Shown here piece by piece: positions 44,230 through 53,445 of a stretch of 64,000 bases of DNA. The stretch lies in the NCBI GenBank assembly GCA_023405135.1, contig JAEXYZ010000083.1:3274-67273 (forward strand), given 5' to 3'. Numbering within the stretch: the first letter of the stretch is position 1; every line of letters starts with the position of its first letter. The translations under genes were made by a program, and so were the position numbers. Source of the stretch: Bacillota bacterium (GTDB taxonomy: Bacteria > Bacillota > Bacilli > Bacillales_A > Planococcaceae). The notes beneath the pieces are model-generated. The model saw only the letters and a program-made list of their open reading frames with translations. It had not been told where the DNA came from and searched no databases.

Positions 44230-45127
44230 TAAGTTGCTCGAAGTGAAAAACTTAAAACAATATTTTGGCTCTCCTAGACATCCAATTAAAGCAGTTGATG
44301 GAATTAGCTTTAATGTTTACGAGGGTGAAACACTTGGGTTAGTTGGAGAATCGGGTTGTGGAAAATCAACAACAGGTCGTTCAATTATTCGCCTTTATGA
44401 TATAACGGATGGAGAGATACTATTTAAAGGTAAAAATATTCATGGCAGCAAATCTCGTAACGAATTAAAAGAATTCAATAGAGAAATGCAAATGATTTTT
44501 CAAGATCCATACTCATCATTAAACCCACGTATGACAGCTGGAGAAATTATAAGTGAAGGCTTTAAAATACATGGACTTTATAAAAATAAACAAGAACGTA
44601 ATCAACGTGTTGGTGAATTATTAGAAGCAGTTGGGTTAAATCGTGAGCATGCGAATCGATATGCCCATGAATTTTCAGGTGGTCAACGTCAACGTATCGG
44701 TATTGCTCGAGCGTTAAGCTTAAACCCGAGCTTTATTATTGCTGATGAACCAATTTCTGCTTTAGACGTGTCTATTCAAGCTCAAGTAGTTAACTTATTG
44801 AAAAGATTGCAAAAAGAACGTAATTTGACGTATCTTTTTATCGCACACGATTTATCAATGGTTAAATATATTAGTGACCGAATTGCTGTAATGTATAGGG
44901 GGAAAATTGTGGAATTAGGTACTTCTGAAGAAATTTATAATCATCCAATCCATCCTTATACTAAATCGTTATTATCAGCTGTTCCACTACCAGACCCATT
45001 GACAGAAAGAAAACGTGAAAGAATACCTTACGAACATGAAGAAACAAATGAACCAATGAGTGTTCATGAAGTATTACCAAATCATTTTGTATATGGGTCT
45101 GATAGTCAAATTAAAAAGTGGAAATGA
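44222..45127 (+). CDS. oppF: Oligopeptide ABC transporter ATPase OppF
   Basis: A 301-residue ATPase with Walker A GESGCGKST, signature FSGGQRQRIGIA and Walker B FIIADEPISALDVS. The C-terminus has HPYTKSLLSAVPLPDP. It forms the ATPase dimer with OppD. Last gene before a terminator. Confidence 0.92.
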   Translation: MPNKLLEVKNLKQYFGSPRHPIKAVDGISFNVYEGETLGLVGESGCGKSTTGRSIIRLYDITDGEILFKGKNIHGSKSRNELKEFNREMQMIFQDPYSSLNPRMTAGEIISEGFKIHGLYKNKQERNQRVGELLEAVGLNREHANRYAHEFSGGQRQRIGIARALSLNPSFIIADEPISALDVSIQAQVVNLLKRLQKERNLTYLFIAHDLSMVKYISDRIAVMYRGKIVELGTSEEIYNHPIHPYTKSLLSAVPLPDPLTERKRERIPYEHEETNEPMSVHEVLPNHFVYGSDSQIKKWK

Positions 45128-45137
45128 TGATTACTTA

Positions 45138-45177
45138 AGATGATAATTCATTCAAAAGAATGATTATCATCTTTTTT
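45138..45177 (+). terminator. Terminator after oppF
   Basis: AGATGATAATTCATTC pairs with GAATGATTATCATCT (one bulge), followed by TTTTTTG. Confidence 0.85.
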
Positions 45178-45365
45178 GTACACATATAGATTCAATGAAT
45201 AATACTATTAACTTAAAATGAAGGTTTTTTAATTAGCTATCCTTGGAGTCGAAAAGTAGAGATAAAAAGTGCTAGAAATGAGAGGGGGAAAATGAAATAA
45301 TAAACAGGGAAATATATAAGTGGGGTAGAAAAAATTAAATTAAAATAAATACTAGGAGATTTTAT

Positions 45366-46997
45366 ATGAAGAGAAACAATATTTTGCTTCTTTCCCTGTT
45401 GCTAACCATTGCTATAATTTTAACTGCTTGTAACTTCGGAGGTTCAGAAAATGATAGTAGCACATTAGAAGATGGGACAAGTTCAAAAGCAATTAATTTG
45501 GTCATCCCATCCGAGCCGCCAGCATTACATCCACAATTAGCAACTGATAGTGTATCAAGTGCTATTCTACAGAACGTTTTTGAAGGTTTAACAACGATAA
45601 AAGACGGAGAAGTAATTAATGCCGCTGCAAAGGACGTGGAGGTTAGTGAGGATTTATTAAAATATACTTTCACTTTACGTGATGCCCAATGGTCAAATGG
45701 AGATCCAGTAACAGCATATGATTTTGAGTATGCTTGGAAATTTGCATTAAACCCGAAAAATGCATCTATGTATGCTTCGATTTTATATCCAATTAAAGGT
45801 GCAAAAAATTACAATCTCGGAATATCTACAGGAGAAGATTTAGGAATTAAGGTGGTTAATGAAAAAACTCTTGAAGTTACTTTAGAAAATCCAACCCCAT
45901 ACTTTTTAGAATTAACTGCATTTAAAACATATTATCCAATTCACAAAGCTACAGCAGAGAAAAACGACAAATGGTATGAAAGTAAAGGAGCAAACTACAT
46001 AACAAACGGACCATTTACTTTAAGTGAAGGGCATAATAGTAGTTCACTAACTTTAGAGAAAAATGCAACCTATTGGGATGCGGAAAACGTTGCATTAAAC
46101 AAAGTAAACATTTCAGTAGTACAAAACGAATCAACTGCTGCACTAATGTTTGATGCTGGAGAAATTGATTTCTTAGGAGCTCCATTCCAAACAATTGGTT
46201 TAGATAGTATTAATCGATATAAAGATGAGGGTATTTTAAACATTATTAATAACGCTGCAATCTATGCTTATGCATTCAATACAACTGGTAAGTTCACTTC
46301 GAATGTTAACATCCGTAAAGCATTAACGCTTGCAATCGACCGTCAAAATTTAATAGACAATATTTTAAAAGGTGAACAGACTCCTGCATTAGGAATGGTT
46401 CCATCGGCGGTTCCTGGATTTGAAAACGACAGAGGTTACTTTGCTGATAACGATATCGAAGAAGCGAAAGTAGCTTTAAAAGTTGGCATGGAAGAACTTG
46501 GTGTTTCAGACCCTAGTGATATTAAAATTTCCCTTTCAATCAATGGAAGTGAAGGGCACGGGGTAATTGCCCAGTATATACAAGAGGGCTGGCGTAAAAA
46601 CTTAGGTATTGATGTAACAATTGAGAATTCTGAGGTGCAAGTCTACTTAGATAAATTAACAAACTTTGATTATGACATAGCAAGTATCGGTTGGATGGCA
46701 GATTATAACGATGCATACACATTTTTAGAGCAATATAACTCTGCTAAGAATGGCAACAATATTACTGGTTGGGAAAATCCAGATTACACTGCTTTATTAA
46801 AACAATCTATTGCAGAATTAGATGAAAATAAGCGCATTGATTTACTAAAACAGGCTGAGGCCATTGCGATGGCGGAATTCCCAATTGCACCTGTTTATAA
46901 TTACACTAACCTTTATGTAAAAAAAGATTATATAGAAAACATGGAACCAGATGCTCTAGGTAATATTTATCTTAAATATGTAGATATTAATAAATAA
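45366..46997 (+). CDS. Oligopeptide ABC transporter substrate-binding lipoprotein, copy 2
   Basis: A 543-residue paralogue of the protein at 39571; most of the sequence matches by eye (INLVIPSEPP-LHPQLATDS, the NGPFTLS/T region, QTIGLDSINRYKDEGILN). The lipobox is ILTAC. It has its own leader after the oppF terminator, so it is expressed separately and probably broadens the peptide range of the OppBCDF channel. Changes cluster in pocket-proximal stretches, for example WHSEAGDTFV versus WYESKGANYI. AGGAG precedes the ATG. Confidence 0.9.
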   Translation: MKRNNILLLSLLLTIAIILTACNFGGSENDSSTLEDGTSSKAINLVIPSEPPALHPQLATDSVSSAILQNVFEGLTTIKDGEVINAAAKDVEVSEDLLKYTFTLRDAQWSNGDPVTAYDFEYAWKFALNPKNASMYASILYPIKGAKNYNLGISTGEDLGIKVVNEKTLEVTLENPTPYFLELTAFKTYYPIHKATAEKNDKWYESKGANYITNGPFTLSEGHNSSSLTLEKNATYWDAENVALNKVNISVVQNESTAALMFDAGEIDFLGAPFQTIGLDSINRYKDEGILNIINNAAIYAYAFNTTGKFTSNVNIRKALTLAIDRQNLIDNILKGEQTPALGMVPSAVPGFENDRGYFADNDIEEAKVALKVGMEELGVSDPSDIKISLSINGSEGHGVIAQYIQEGWRKNLGIDVTIENSEVQVYLDKLTNFDYDIASIGWMADYNDAYTFLEQYNSAKNGNNITGWENPDYTALLKQSIAELDENKRIDLLKQAEAIAMAEFPIAPVYNYTNLYVKKDYIENMEPDALGNIYLKYVDINK

Positions 46998-47052
46998 CAC
47001 ATTTTTAGAGTAAAATGGAAACCATAAATATTAAAAATAGTCTATATTAATG

Positions 47053-47085
47053 TGCCAACGAGATTTTTCGTTGGCATTATTTCTA
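47053..47085 (+). terminator. Terminator after oppA copy 2
   Basis: TGCCAACGA pairs with TCGTTGGCA around GATTTT, then TTATTTCT. It lies 56 bases after the stop codon. Confidence 0.75.
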
Positions 47086-47168
47086 TTATGGTGTATGAAG
47101 AGAAATGAATTTGAATACGGTTAAATATATATCAGATTAAAATTTTATAATACATAAGGAGCGAATAG

Positions 47169-47783
47169 ATGGAAAATTGGATTATGACTGTTATGGAGGA
47201 TTACGGATATTTAGGTGTGTTCTTATTAATCATGTTAGAAAACTTATTTCCACCAATTCCTTCAGAGGTTATTTTAACTTTTGGTGGGTTTATGACAACC
47301 ACAACTAACCTTACAGTTTTTGGGGTGATTGTTGCTTCTACGATTGGTTCGGTAGTAGGGGCAATTATACTTTACGGTATTGGAGCCATTGTAGGTATTA
47401 AACGGATTGAACGATTTGTTAATAAATGGGGAAAGGTTTTGCGACTCACTAGTAAAGATATTTATAAAGCAAATTCCTGGTTTGAAAAATATGATGTTTG
47501 GACAGTTTTCTTTTGTCGCTTTATTCCGTTAATCCGCAGTTTAATTTCATTGCCAGCAGGTATGGCAAAAATGAATTTTTGGATCTTTTTATTGTTAACG
47601 ACTTTAGGGACACTCATTTGGAATATGGTGTTAGTAAACGTTGGTGCAGCTGTAGGAGATTCATGGGAGACGATTGTTCAATACATGGACATCTACTCGA
47701 ATATTGCATATGCAGCTTTAGCGATTATTTTTATAGTTGTTATTATTCGATTCTATCGAAAAAAGATGCGAGGATATAAATAA
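47169..47783 (+). CDS. DedA-family membrane protein
   Basis: A 204-residue DedA/VTT protein. It shows ENLFPPIPSEVILTFGGF and the RFIPLIRSLISLPAG re-entrant motif with the conserved arginines. Some DedA proteins, such as UptA, flip undecaprenyl phosphate back into the cell; others flip phosphatidylethanolamine. Which applies here is not decided by sequence. AAGGAG precedes the ATG. Confidence 0.88.
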   Translation: MENWIMTVMEDYGYLGVFLLIMLENLFPPIPSEVILTFGGFMTTTTNLTVFGVIVASTIGSVVGAIILYGIGAIVGIKRIERFVNKWGKVLRLTSKDIYKANSWFEKYDVWTVFFCRFIPLIRSLISLPAGMAKMNFWIFLLLTTLGTLIWNMVLVNVGAAVGDSWETIVQYMDIYSNIAYAALAIIFIVVIIRFYRKKMRGYK

Positions 47784-47793
47784 AACAAACTTT

Positions 47794-47831
47794 AAAGGAC
47801 TTTCTCATCAATACATGAGAAAGTCCTTTTT
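47794..47831 (+). terminator. Terminator after the dedA gene
   Basis: AAAGGACTTTCTCAT pairs with ATGAGAAAGTCCTTT around a 6-base loop, then TTTAG. Confidence 0.85.
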
Positions 47832-47889
47832 AGAAGCAATTTTCACAATTAAGTTTGTATGTATAGTGGAAAGCTGGTACAGCATTCCA

Positions 47890-49101
47890 TTATGCAGTTT
47901 TTTCAACTTTATCTCTTGGTAAAAAGAATGCAACAATCAGTAAAATCGGTAGGACAGAAATGATTTTTATAGTAGTATCAATTCCGATTTGGTCTAGTAA
48001 ATAGCCGATAACAACAGCTCCAATAGCTCCCATACCAAAAGCGAAGCCAGTTGTTAATCCGGCCATTGTTCCAATTTTACTTGGAACTAGCTCTTGTGCA
48101 TAAACAACCGTAACAGAGAAGCTAATCATAATAAGTGTCCCGATAATAATTAAGAAAATAAGTGCTCCCCACATTGGCATATAAGGTAAAAGTAAACAAA
48201 ATGGCAATGGTCCCACTACTGATAAAAGTATCACATTTTTACGACCGATTCGATCTGAAAGAGAACCTCCGAAAAATGTTCCAACTACACCAAATGCCAT
48301 AAAAATAAAAATAAAGACCTGTCCCATTTTAATATTCATCTCATAATGATCCATTAAGTAGAACACATAGAAGTTCGTTATGTTTGTCGTATAAAATGAG
48401 CGAGCAAAAATAATAACAAGTAAAAGTGTAAGTGCAATTCCTACCTGTTTTTTAGTTAAAGGTGGTAAAGAAGAAATAAGAATCTTTTTCTTTTGCTTCG
48501 ATAATTTCTCCGCCTCTAACTGACGTATATACCATCTGGAGATTTTAAGCAGGATAGCAATTCCAATTGAAGTTAACAATAATACGATTGCTGCTCCATG
48601 CTGACCATAAACATCTAAAATAAAAGCGCTAATAAGTGGTGCAAGGGCTTGCCCAGAGTTTCCCCCGACTTGATAAATAGATTGTGCAAGTCCCCGTTTA
48701 TTACCAGAAGACATAAATGAAACACGAGAACCTTCTGGGTGGAAAATAGCAGAACCAAATCCTAAAAACAATACGGCAATAATAATTAACCAATATTGTT
48801 GTGCTAACACAAGTATTAATATTCCAACGAAAGAACTCATCATTCCAATCGGTAAAGCATAGGGCGTCGGTTTTTTATCGCTTATAAACCCAACTACTGG
48901 TTGAAGGGAGGAAGAAAACATATTTAATACGAAAGAAATGATACCAAGTTCCGTGAATGATAAGCCTAAATCTCTTTCAAGTAAAGGGAACATGGCGGGA
49001 ACTACAGATTGCATTGTGTCATTGATTAAATGCGCTACCCCGATTGCAATCATGACGGGATATATTGGATTATTATTTAACGAATTTTTAGAATCACTCA
49101 T
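47890..49101 (-). CDS. MFS exporter, fosmidomycin-resistance (Fsr) type
   Basis: A 403-residue, 12-helix MFS protein. Fsr-family marks are AHLINDTMQSVVPAMFPLLERDLGLSF, GFGSAIFHPEGSRVSF and YQVGGNSGQALAPLISA. Fsr relatives export fosmidomycin or act in other efflux. GGGTGGGAAG precedes the ATG on the minus strand. Divergent from the attenuated Mef-like gene. Confidence 0.87.
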   Translation of the reverse strand: MSDSKNSLNNNPIYPVMIAIGVAHLINDTMQSVVPAMFPLLERDLGLSFTELGIISFVLNMFSSSLQPVVGFISDKKPTPYALPIGMMSSFVGILILVLAQQYWLIIIAVLFLGFGSAIFHPEGSRVSFMSSGNKRGLAQSIYQVGGNSGQALAPLISAFILDVYGQHGAAIVLLLTSIGIAILLKISRWYIRQLEAEKLSKQKKKILISSLPPLTKKQVGIALTLLLVIIFARSFYTTNITNFYVFYLMDHYEMNIKMGQVFIFIFMAFGVVGTFFGGSLSDRIGRKNVILLSVVGPLPFCLLLPYMPMWGALIFLIIIGTLIMISFSVTVVYAQELVPSKIGTMAGLTTGFAFGMGAIGAVVIGYLLDQIGIDTTIKIISVLPILLIVAFFLPRDKVEKTA

Positions 49102-49170
49102 GAACTTCCCACCCTTTTATATATCTAGTATTTACCATTATAGACCTTTTAATGTTAAATTACCTCATAA

Positions 49171-49199
49171 TTGATGGTGTGAAAATGATATGTTATACT
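49171..49199 (+). promoter_or_regulatory. Sigma-A promoter of the Mef-like gene leader
   Basis: TTGATG (49171-49176), 17-base spacer, TATACT (49194-49199) with an extended -10 TG at 49191-49192. Confidence 0.7.
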
Positions 49200-49222
49200 G
49201 ACGATAACTTATAAGGAATGGA

Positions 49223-49391
49223 GGTTTTCCTAAATGCAATCTGTTAGACTACGTTTCCAAACTTCGAACTGTTAATTAAATACGTTCAAGGCTCTGCTTT
49301 TGTTCAGAGTAAATGGGATTGGTCTAACTATTTTGGGAAAACCTTAACTTTACGACGGGTAAAAGAGGGGACAAGTCTCCTCTCTTTTTTA
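49223..49391 (+). promoter_or_regulatory. ErmK/ErmD-like attenuator upstream of the Mef-like gene
   Basis: The leader ORF is enclosed by long-range pairings: GGTTTTCC (49223-49230) with GGAAAACC (49336-49343), and GTTAGAC (49243-49249) with GTCTAAC (49322-49328). Between them CTCTG/CAGAG (49292/49305) forms a smaller hairpin. A terminator, AGAGGGGA (49364-49371)/TCTCCTCT (49376-49383) plus T6, follows. Ribosome stalling in the ORF would disrupt the upstream pairing and alter termination. The folding details are inference. Confidence 0.72.
49234..49275 (+). CDS. 13-residue leader peptide with macrolide-arrest-type RLR motif
   Basis: ATG 49234 lies nine bases after a perfect GGAGG. The product is MQSVRLRFQTSNC. 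As I recall it, the ErmD/ErmK leader is MTHSMRLRFPTLNQ; the shared RLRF-x-T-x-N is striking. R-x-R sequences are the known site where macrolide-bound ribosomes stall. It therefore probably senses macrolides and controls the efflux gene at 49541. Confidence 0.75.
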   Translation: MQSVRLRFQTSNC

Positions 49392-49540
49392 TTGTCTAAA
49401 TGTTAAGTATGAAATAAACATTACTCTTTTCTATTTTCCTTTGATCAGTCTAACCATTTACTTATAAAACACATGTATTGTAATGAACAGTTCTAAGTTG
49501 ATGAAAAAAATCCAAATTTAAAGAAAAGGATGTACACTTA

Positions 49541-50788
49541 ATGAATCAAAAAGAACTAGCAATGCATAATTGGAAAAAGAATATTACTCTCTTTCTAGGC
49601 AGCCAAACCATTTCGCTCTTCGGGTCTTCTCTCGTGCAATATGCGATTATGTGGTATATCACGTTAACTACACAATCAGGAATTATGATGACAATTTCGA
49701 TTATTTGCGGTTTTGTACCAGCATTTTTCCTTTCTCCGTTTGCGGGCGTTTGGGCAGATCGATACAATCGTAAAAAGCTCATTATGTACTCAGATTCAAT
49801 GATTGCTGTTTCAACTTTAATATTGGCTATACTATTTTTAAATGGATATGAATCCATGTGGCTATTATTTGTTATGTCTGCCATTCGAGCAATTGGGACG
49901 GGCATTCAAACACCTGCTGTTGGAGCGATTTTACCCCAAATCGTACCTGAAGATAAATTAACGAAAGTAAATGGAGTAAATGGAACAATTCAAGCTCTGA
50001 TTATGCTATTGTCCCCAATGGCAAGCGCGGGATTATTATCTTTAACAACAATTGAAATGATTTTCTTTGTTGATGTGATTACTGCTGCTATTGCTGTCAT
50101 GACATTATTAGTATTTTTGAAAATTCCCACACATGATAAGGCAAAAGAACAACAAACAACAAGTTACTTTGCTGACTTTAAAGAAGGGTTAGTATATATT
50201 AAGGAGCATAAATTCCTTAAACAATTCTTTACGTTTTTTGCATTCTTTATGTTTTTAGCTGCTCCGGCTGCATTTTTAACGCCATTGCAAGTTACAAGAT
50301 CTTTCGGTGCTAATGAATGGTTTTTATCGGCAATCGAAGTAGCCTTTTCGATTGGGATGATGATTGGCGGAATTATTATGGCTTCCTGGGGTGGCTTTAA
50401 AAATAAAACATACACAATGACAATATCTGCTTTTGCCTTTGGTATATGTACGGTATTACTTGGAGTAGTCCCTGTATTTTGGATTTACTTAATCGTAATG
50501 GGAATCACTGGAGTATCAATGCCGATATTTAATACACCATCTACAGTATTATTACAGGAGAAAGTGGAAGGAGATTATCTAGGAAGGGTGTTCGGAGTAT
50601 TAACAATGATATCAACTTCAATGATGCCATTAGGAATGATTATTTTTGGACCGATAGCAGATTTAATTGCGATTGAATGGTTGTTAATCGGAACAGGTAT
50701 AGCACTCTTTATTCTAGGATTTTTCCTTTTAGGTAGTAAAGTATTAGTTGAGGCTGGAAAACCGAGCGATGTAGAAGTAAATAATTAA
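49541..50788 (+). CDS. Mef-like MFS (macrolide) efflux protein
   Basis: A 415-residue MFS_3 protein. It opens LFLGSQTISLFGSSLVQYAI followed by MWYITLTTQSG, then GVWADRYNRKKLIMYSD (motif A), RAIGTGIQTPAVGAILPQIVPEDKLTKVNG and the C-terminal half ending in a polar tail. This is the layout of Mef-type macrolide exporters and related pumps. The leader with an ErmD-like peptide strengthens the inference that macrolides induce it. AAAGGA precedes the ATG by about ten bases. Confidence 0.85.
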   Translation: MNQKELAMHNWKKNITLFLGSQTISLFGSSLVQYAIMWYITLTTQSGIMMTISIICGFVPAFFLSPFAGVWADRYNRKKLIMYSDSMIAVSTLILAILFLNGYESMWLLFVMSAIRAIGTGIQTPAVGAILPQIVPEDKLTKVNGVNGTIQALIMLLSPMASAGLLSLTTIEMIFFVDVITAAIAVMTLLVFLKIPTHDKAKEQQTTSYFADFKEGLVYIKEHKFLKQFFTFFAFFMFLAAPAAFLTPLQVTRSFGANEWFLSAIEVAFSIGMMIGGIIMASWGGFKNKTYTMTISAFAFGICTVLLGVVPVFWIYLIVMGITGVSMPIFNTPSTVLLQEKVEGDYLGRVFGVLTMISTSMMPLGMIIFGPIADLIAIEWLLIGTGIALFILGFFLLGSKVLVEAGKPSDVEVNN

Positions 50789-50790
50789 AA

Positions 50791-50834
50791 AGAAGGTGCT
50801 GTCCCAAAATTACTTGGGAACAGCACCTTCTTTA
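50791..50834 (+). terminator. Terminator of the Mef-like gene
   Basis: AGAAGGTGCTGTCCCA pairs with TTGGGAACAGCACCTTCT, followed by TTATT. Also usable from the minus strand. Confidence 0.85.
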
Positions 50835-50884
50835 TTAAAAGATAAGTAAGTATAAAATTTTGGAATCTGAATACTTGCACTTTT

Positions 50885-52069
50885 CTAATAAGCTAATCCA
50901 AATAATGCTTTAATGTGAGATAGGTAACGAACGTGACTAGCTTCTTTCATTAATGATGCTGGCAGACCTTTAAGTGGAATGTTATTAGCACCAACAGTAG
51001 CTACACCATCTTTACGTCCAAGACTAGCAAGTGTTCCAGAATTTACTGGTGTGAATACTTCTAACTTTTGTCCACGAATTGTAGCGAATAAGTTATATCC
51101 AGCAGTTTCACCCATTTGCCAAGCGATTTGTGCAGTAGGTGCAAATAATGGGCGACCACCATCTGCTGGCAGTGCAACAGAAGCATCCCCAACAACAAAT
51201 ACTTCTGGGTGTGAAGTTGATTGAAGGTACTCATTAATTGTTGCTTTACCACGATCACATGCAAGGCCTGATTCTTGAACTAAAGGAAGAGCAGCAACCC
51301 CACCAGTCCAAATGAATGTGTTTGCTTCGATTATAGTGCCATCTTTTAGAGAAATTTTATTTCCTTCAACACCCGTTACAGGAAGGCCGGTTAAGAATTC
51401 AACACCGCGCTTAGATAAAGATTCTGTAGCACGTTGAATTAACTCATCTGGAAGTACTGGTAAAATTTTTGGACTAGCCTCAACTAATTTGATGTTTAAA
51501 TCGTTGAAATCAACCCCATATTTTTTTGCAACTTTAGGGAAGTTGTCTACGATTTCACCAACAAGTTCAACACCTGTTAAACCGCCACCGCCAATAACGA
51601 TCGTTGCGTCAGCAGGATTTTTTGATTTTGCATATTCAACAATTTTACGTTCAATATGCGCATTAATGCGATTTGCATCATCTACAGATTTTAATACCAT
51701 ACTGTTTTCTTCTAAACCAGGAATACCGAAGAAACCAGTTTGGCTTCCTAGTGCTACTACTAGGTAGTCGTATTCTATTACTGATCCGTCAGTAAAGTAT
51801 ACTTCTTTATTTTTTACTGAGAAAGATTTTACTTCATTAATTAAAACATTTACATCTTTTCCTTTAAATAGCTTTGTTAAAGGGAATGAAATTGCAGGTT
51901 CAGAAATTGTACCACCTGCAAGACGGTGCAATTCTGTAATAAGTTGGTGAGTAGGGTATTTATTCACCACTGTAACTTTAGCTTCTTCTTTACCTAAATA
52001 TTCACGTAATTTTAGAGCAGTTAGTAAACCACCGTAACCAGCACCTAAGATGACGATTTCTTTTGCCAT
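50885..52069 (-). CDS. ndh: Type II NADH dehydrogenase (NDH-2)
   Basis: A 394-residue single-subunit NADH:quinone oxidoreductase. FAD site ILGAGYGGLLTALKLREYL (7-25), NADH site IVIGGGGLTGVELVGEI, second FAD segment HPEVFVVGDASVAL, quinone-side APTAQIAWQMGE, and an amphipathic membrane-binding C-terminus. It feeds electrons into the menaquinone pool without pumping protons. Operon with the DUF1641 gene upstream, matching the B. subtilis yjlC-ndh pair. Confidence 0.92.
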   Translation of the reverse strand: MAKEIVILGAGYGGLLTALKLREYLGKEEAKVTVVNKYPTHQLITELHRLAGGTISEPAISFPLTKLFKGKDVNVLINEVKSFSVKNKEVYFTDGSVIEYDYLVVALGSQTGFFGIPGLEENSMVLKSVDDANRINAHIERKIVEYAKSKNPADATIVIGGGGLTGVELVGEIVDNFPKVAKKYGVDFNDLNIKLVEASPKILPVLPDELIQRATESLSKRGVEFLTGLPVTGVEGNKISLKDGTIIEANTFIWTGGVAALPLVQESGLACDRGKATINEYLQSTSHPEVFVVGDASVALPADGGRPLFAPTAQIAWQMGETAGYNLFATIRGQKLEVFTPVNSGTLASLGRKDGVATVGANNIPLKGLPASLMKEASHVRYLSHIKALFGLAY

Positions 52070-52112
52070 GATAATCCTCCGTCCTAACTAAGTTCTATAA
52101 AATGAATCTATA

Positions 52113-52535
52113 CTAAGCTTTACGTTCAGCTTGGATTTCTAAAAATGCATTTGCAAAACGCAAAAGTTTTTGAGCTTCTGGGTCTTTTAATAATTTTAAT
52201 AGACCAAATAAACCAACAGACTCAGTTGTTTCTTCTGCACGCTCTTTAGCTTCGATAGCTACTGCAGCGATATTTTTTACGGAACCGATAACAGGCTCTG
52301 CTACCTCTTTAACGGCACTTACTGTATCACTTTTCAATACTTCATCAGTTGCTACTAATTGTGCTAGGTCATAAGCTTTTGTTAAAAGTGTTACGACTTC
52401 AGTCAATTTTGGTAATTGCTCAACTAAAGTATTTAGTGATTCTTGTACTTCAGGCTTTAATAATTGATCAAGTAGATCTTGTTTTTGTTGGCTTCCAGTT
52501 GACTGAGCTTGAATCAATTCTTCTGACATATCCAA
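52113..52535 (-). CDS. yjlC: DUF1641 protein, YjlC-like
   Basis: A 140-residue helical cytosolic protein of the DUF1641 family (LPKLTEVVTLLTKAYDLAQLVATDEVL, then GLFGLLKLLKDPEAQKLLRFANAFLE). In B. subtilis yjlC precedes ndh and the pair is controlled by Rex. AAAGGAGAA precedes the start; ATG 52535 and 52529 are both possible. Confidence 0.85.
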   Translation of the reverse strand: MDMSEELIQAQSTGSQQKQDLLDQLLKPEVQESLNTLVEQLPKLTEVVTLLTKAYDLAQLVATDEVLKSDTVSAVKEVAEPVIGSVKNIAAVAIEAKERAEETTESVGLFGLLKLLKDPEAQKLLRFANAFLEIQAERKA

Positions 52536-52576
52536 TTCTCCTTTACAATTGCATTTCTGCTTTTTAATTAAAATAG

Positions 52577-52595
52577 TTTGGTAATTATTTCACAT
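52577..52595 (-). promoter_or_regulatory. Possible Rex operator upstream of yjlC-ndh
   Basis: TTTGGTAATTATTTCACAT matches the palindromic Rex consensus TTGTGAAATTATTTCACAA at 15 of 19 positions, with one half nearly perfect. Position and known regulation of the B. subtilis operon support it. Confidence 0.5.
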
Positions 52596-52880
52596 ATAGA
52601 TAAATATCCAACTAACTCCAAACTATCTTTTTTACTAAATGTGAATTATCTATATAAAAAATTGGTACACATTTCATGATAATATAAATAATCTCTAAAA
52701 CAAATAGACTTTTTATAAAAAGATTAGTTGGAATGCAACAAAAATATTATTACTAAATTTAAATAACCTAAAAATTGTTGCAAATTATTGAACATTACGT
52801 GCTTATAGTTTGAATTATACGACTTATCCCTGTGAATTTCTAATAAATATTTACTTTTTTAGATATTAAATATGAATAAG
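52596..52880. other. Non-coding AT-rich gap
   Basis: Lies between the yjlC promoter region and the end of the ypbQ-like gene. I saw no ORF or strong hairpin. Confidence 0.4.
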
Positions 52881-53444
52881 TTAGTTATTGTGATTATTCG
52901 GGAGTGGCGTCGATATTTTCTTTTTAAATTCTTTTGTATAATTTGTTGCTTCCATTAAAGCTTTTTCTTCTAGTGGAATTCTAACAGAAAGCATTAATAT
53001 GTTAAGTAAAGTAAAGCTAAAAGCTGTTAAATAAGCTTCAAACATTAAAGGTATAAGTAAAATTTCAGTACTGACTACTACATAATTAGGATGTCTTAGA
53101 AAAAGATATGGTCCCTTTTTAACCACATTGCTTCCAGGAAGGATGATAATTTTTGTATTCCAAAAGGAACCTAAAGAAATTAAACACCATACTCTTAATG
53201 CTTGAACTATCAAAAATAAAATAAAAAGCCATAAAAATAGAGGGGAAATTCCTCTATTAAATATAACCACTTCTGCAATTAAACAAATAAAAAAACTAAC
53301 GTGCATAGCAATCATATATGGATAATGGGACGCACCAACTTCATATGCCCCTTTTGAAAGCATTATCTTTTCATTTCGCTTTGCAATGACTACCTCTACA
53401 AGTCTTTGTAGTATTACAAGTACAATAAAAATATAAAAATACAT
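52881..53444 (-). CDS. bpsB: Isoprenylcysteine methyltransferase-family protein (BpsB/YpbQ)
   Basis: A 187-residue membrane methyltransferase with four to five helices. The ICMT-type SAM site is visible as NVVKKGPYLFLRHPNYVVV (HPNY) with EEKAL downstream. In B. subtilis BpsB/YpbQ O-methylates the alkylpyrones made by BpsA. The start is ATG 53444, because TGGAGGGA precedes it; that ribosome site overlaps the end of the bpsA-like gene, so the two are coupled. Confidence 0.87.
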   Translation of the reverse strand: MYFYIFIVLVILQRLVEVVIAKRNEKIMLSKGAYEVGASHYPYMIAMHVSFFICLIAEVVIFNRGISPLFLWLFILFLIVQALRVWCLISLGSFWNTKIIILPGSNVVKKGPYLFLRHPNYVVVSTEILLIPLMFEAYLTAFSFTLLNILMLSVRIPLEEKALMEATNYTKEFKKKISTPLPNNHNN

Positions 53445-53445
53445 T

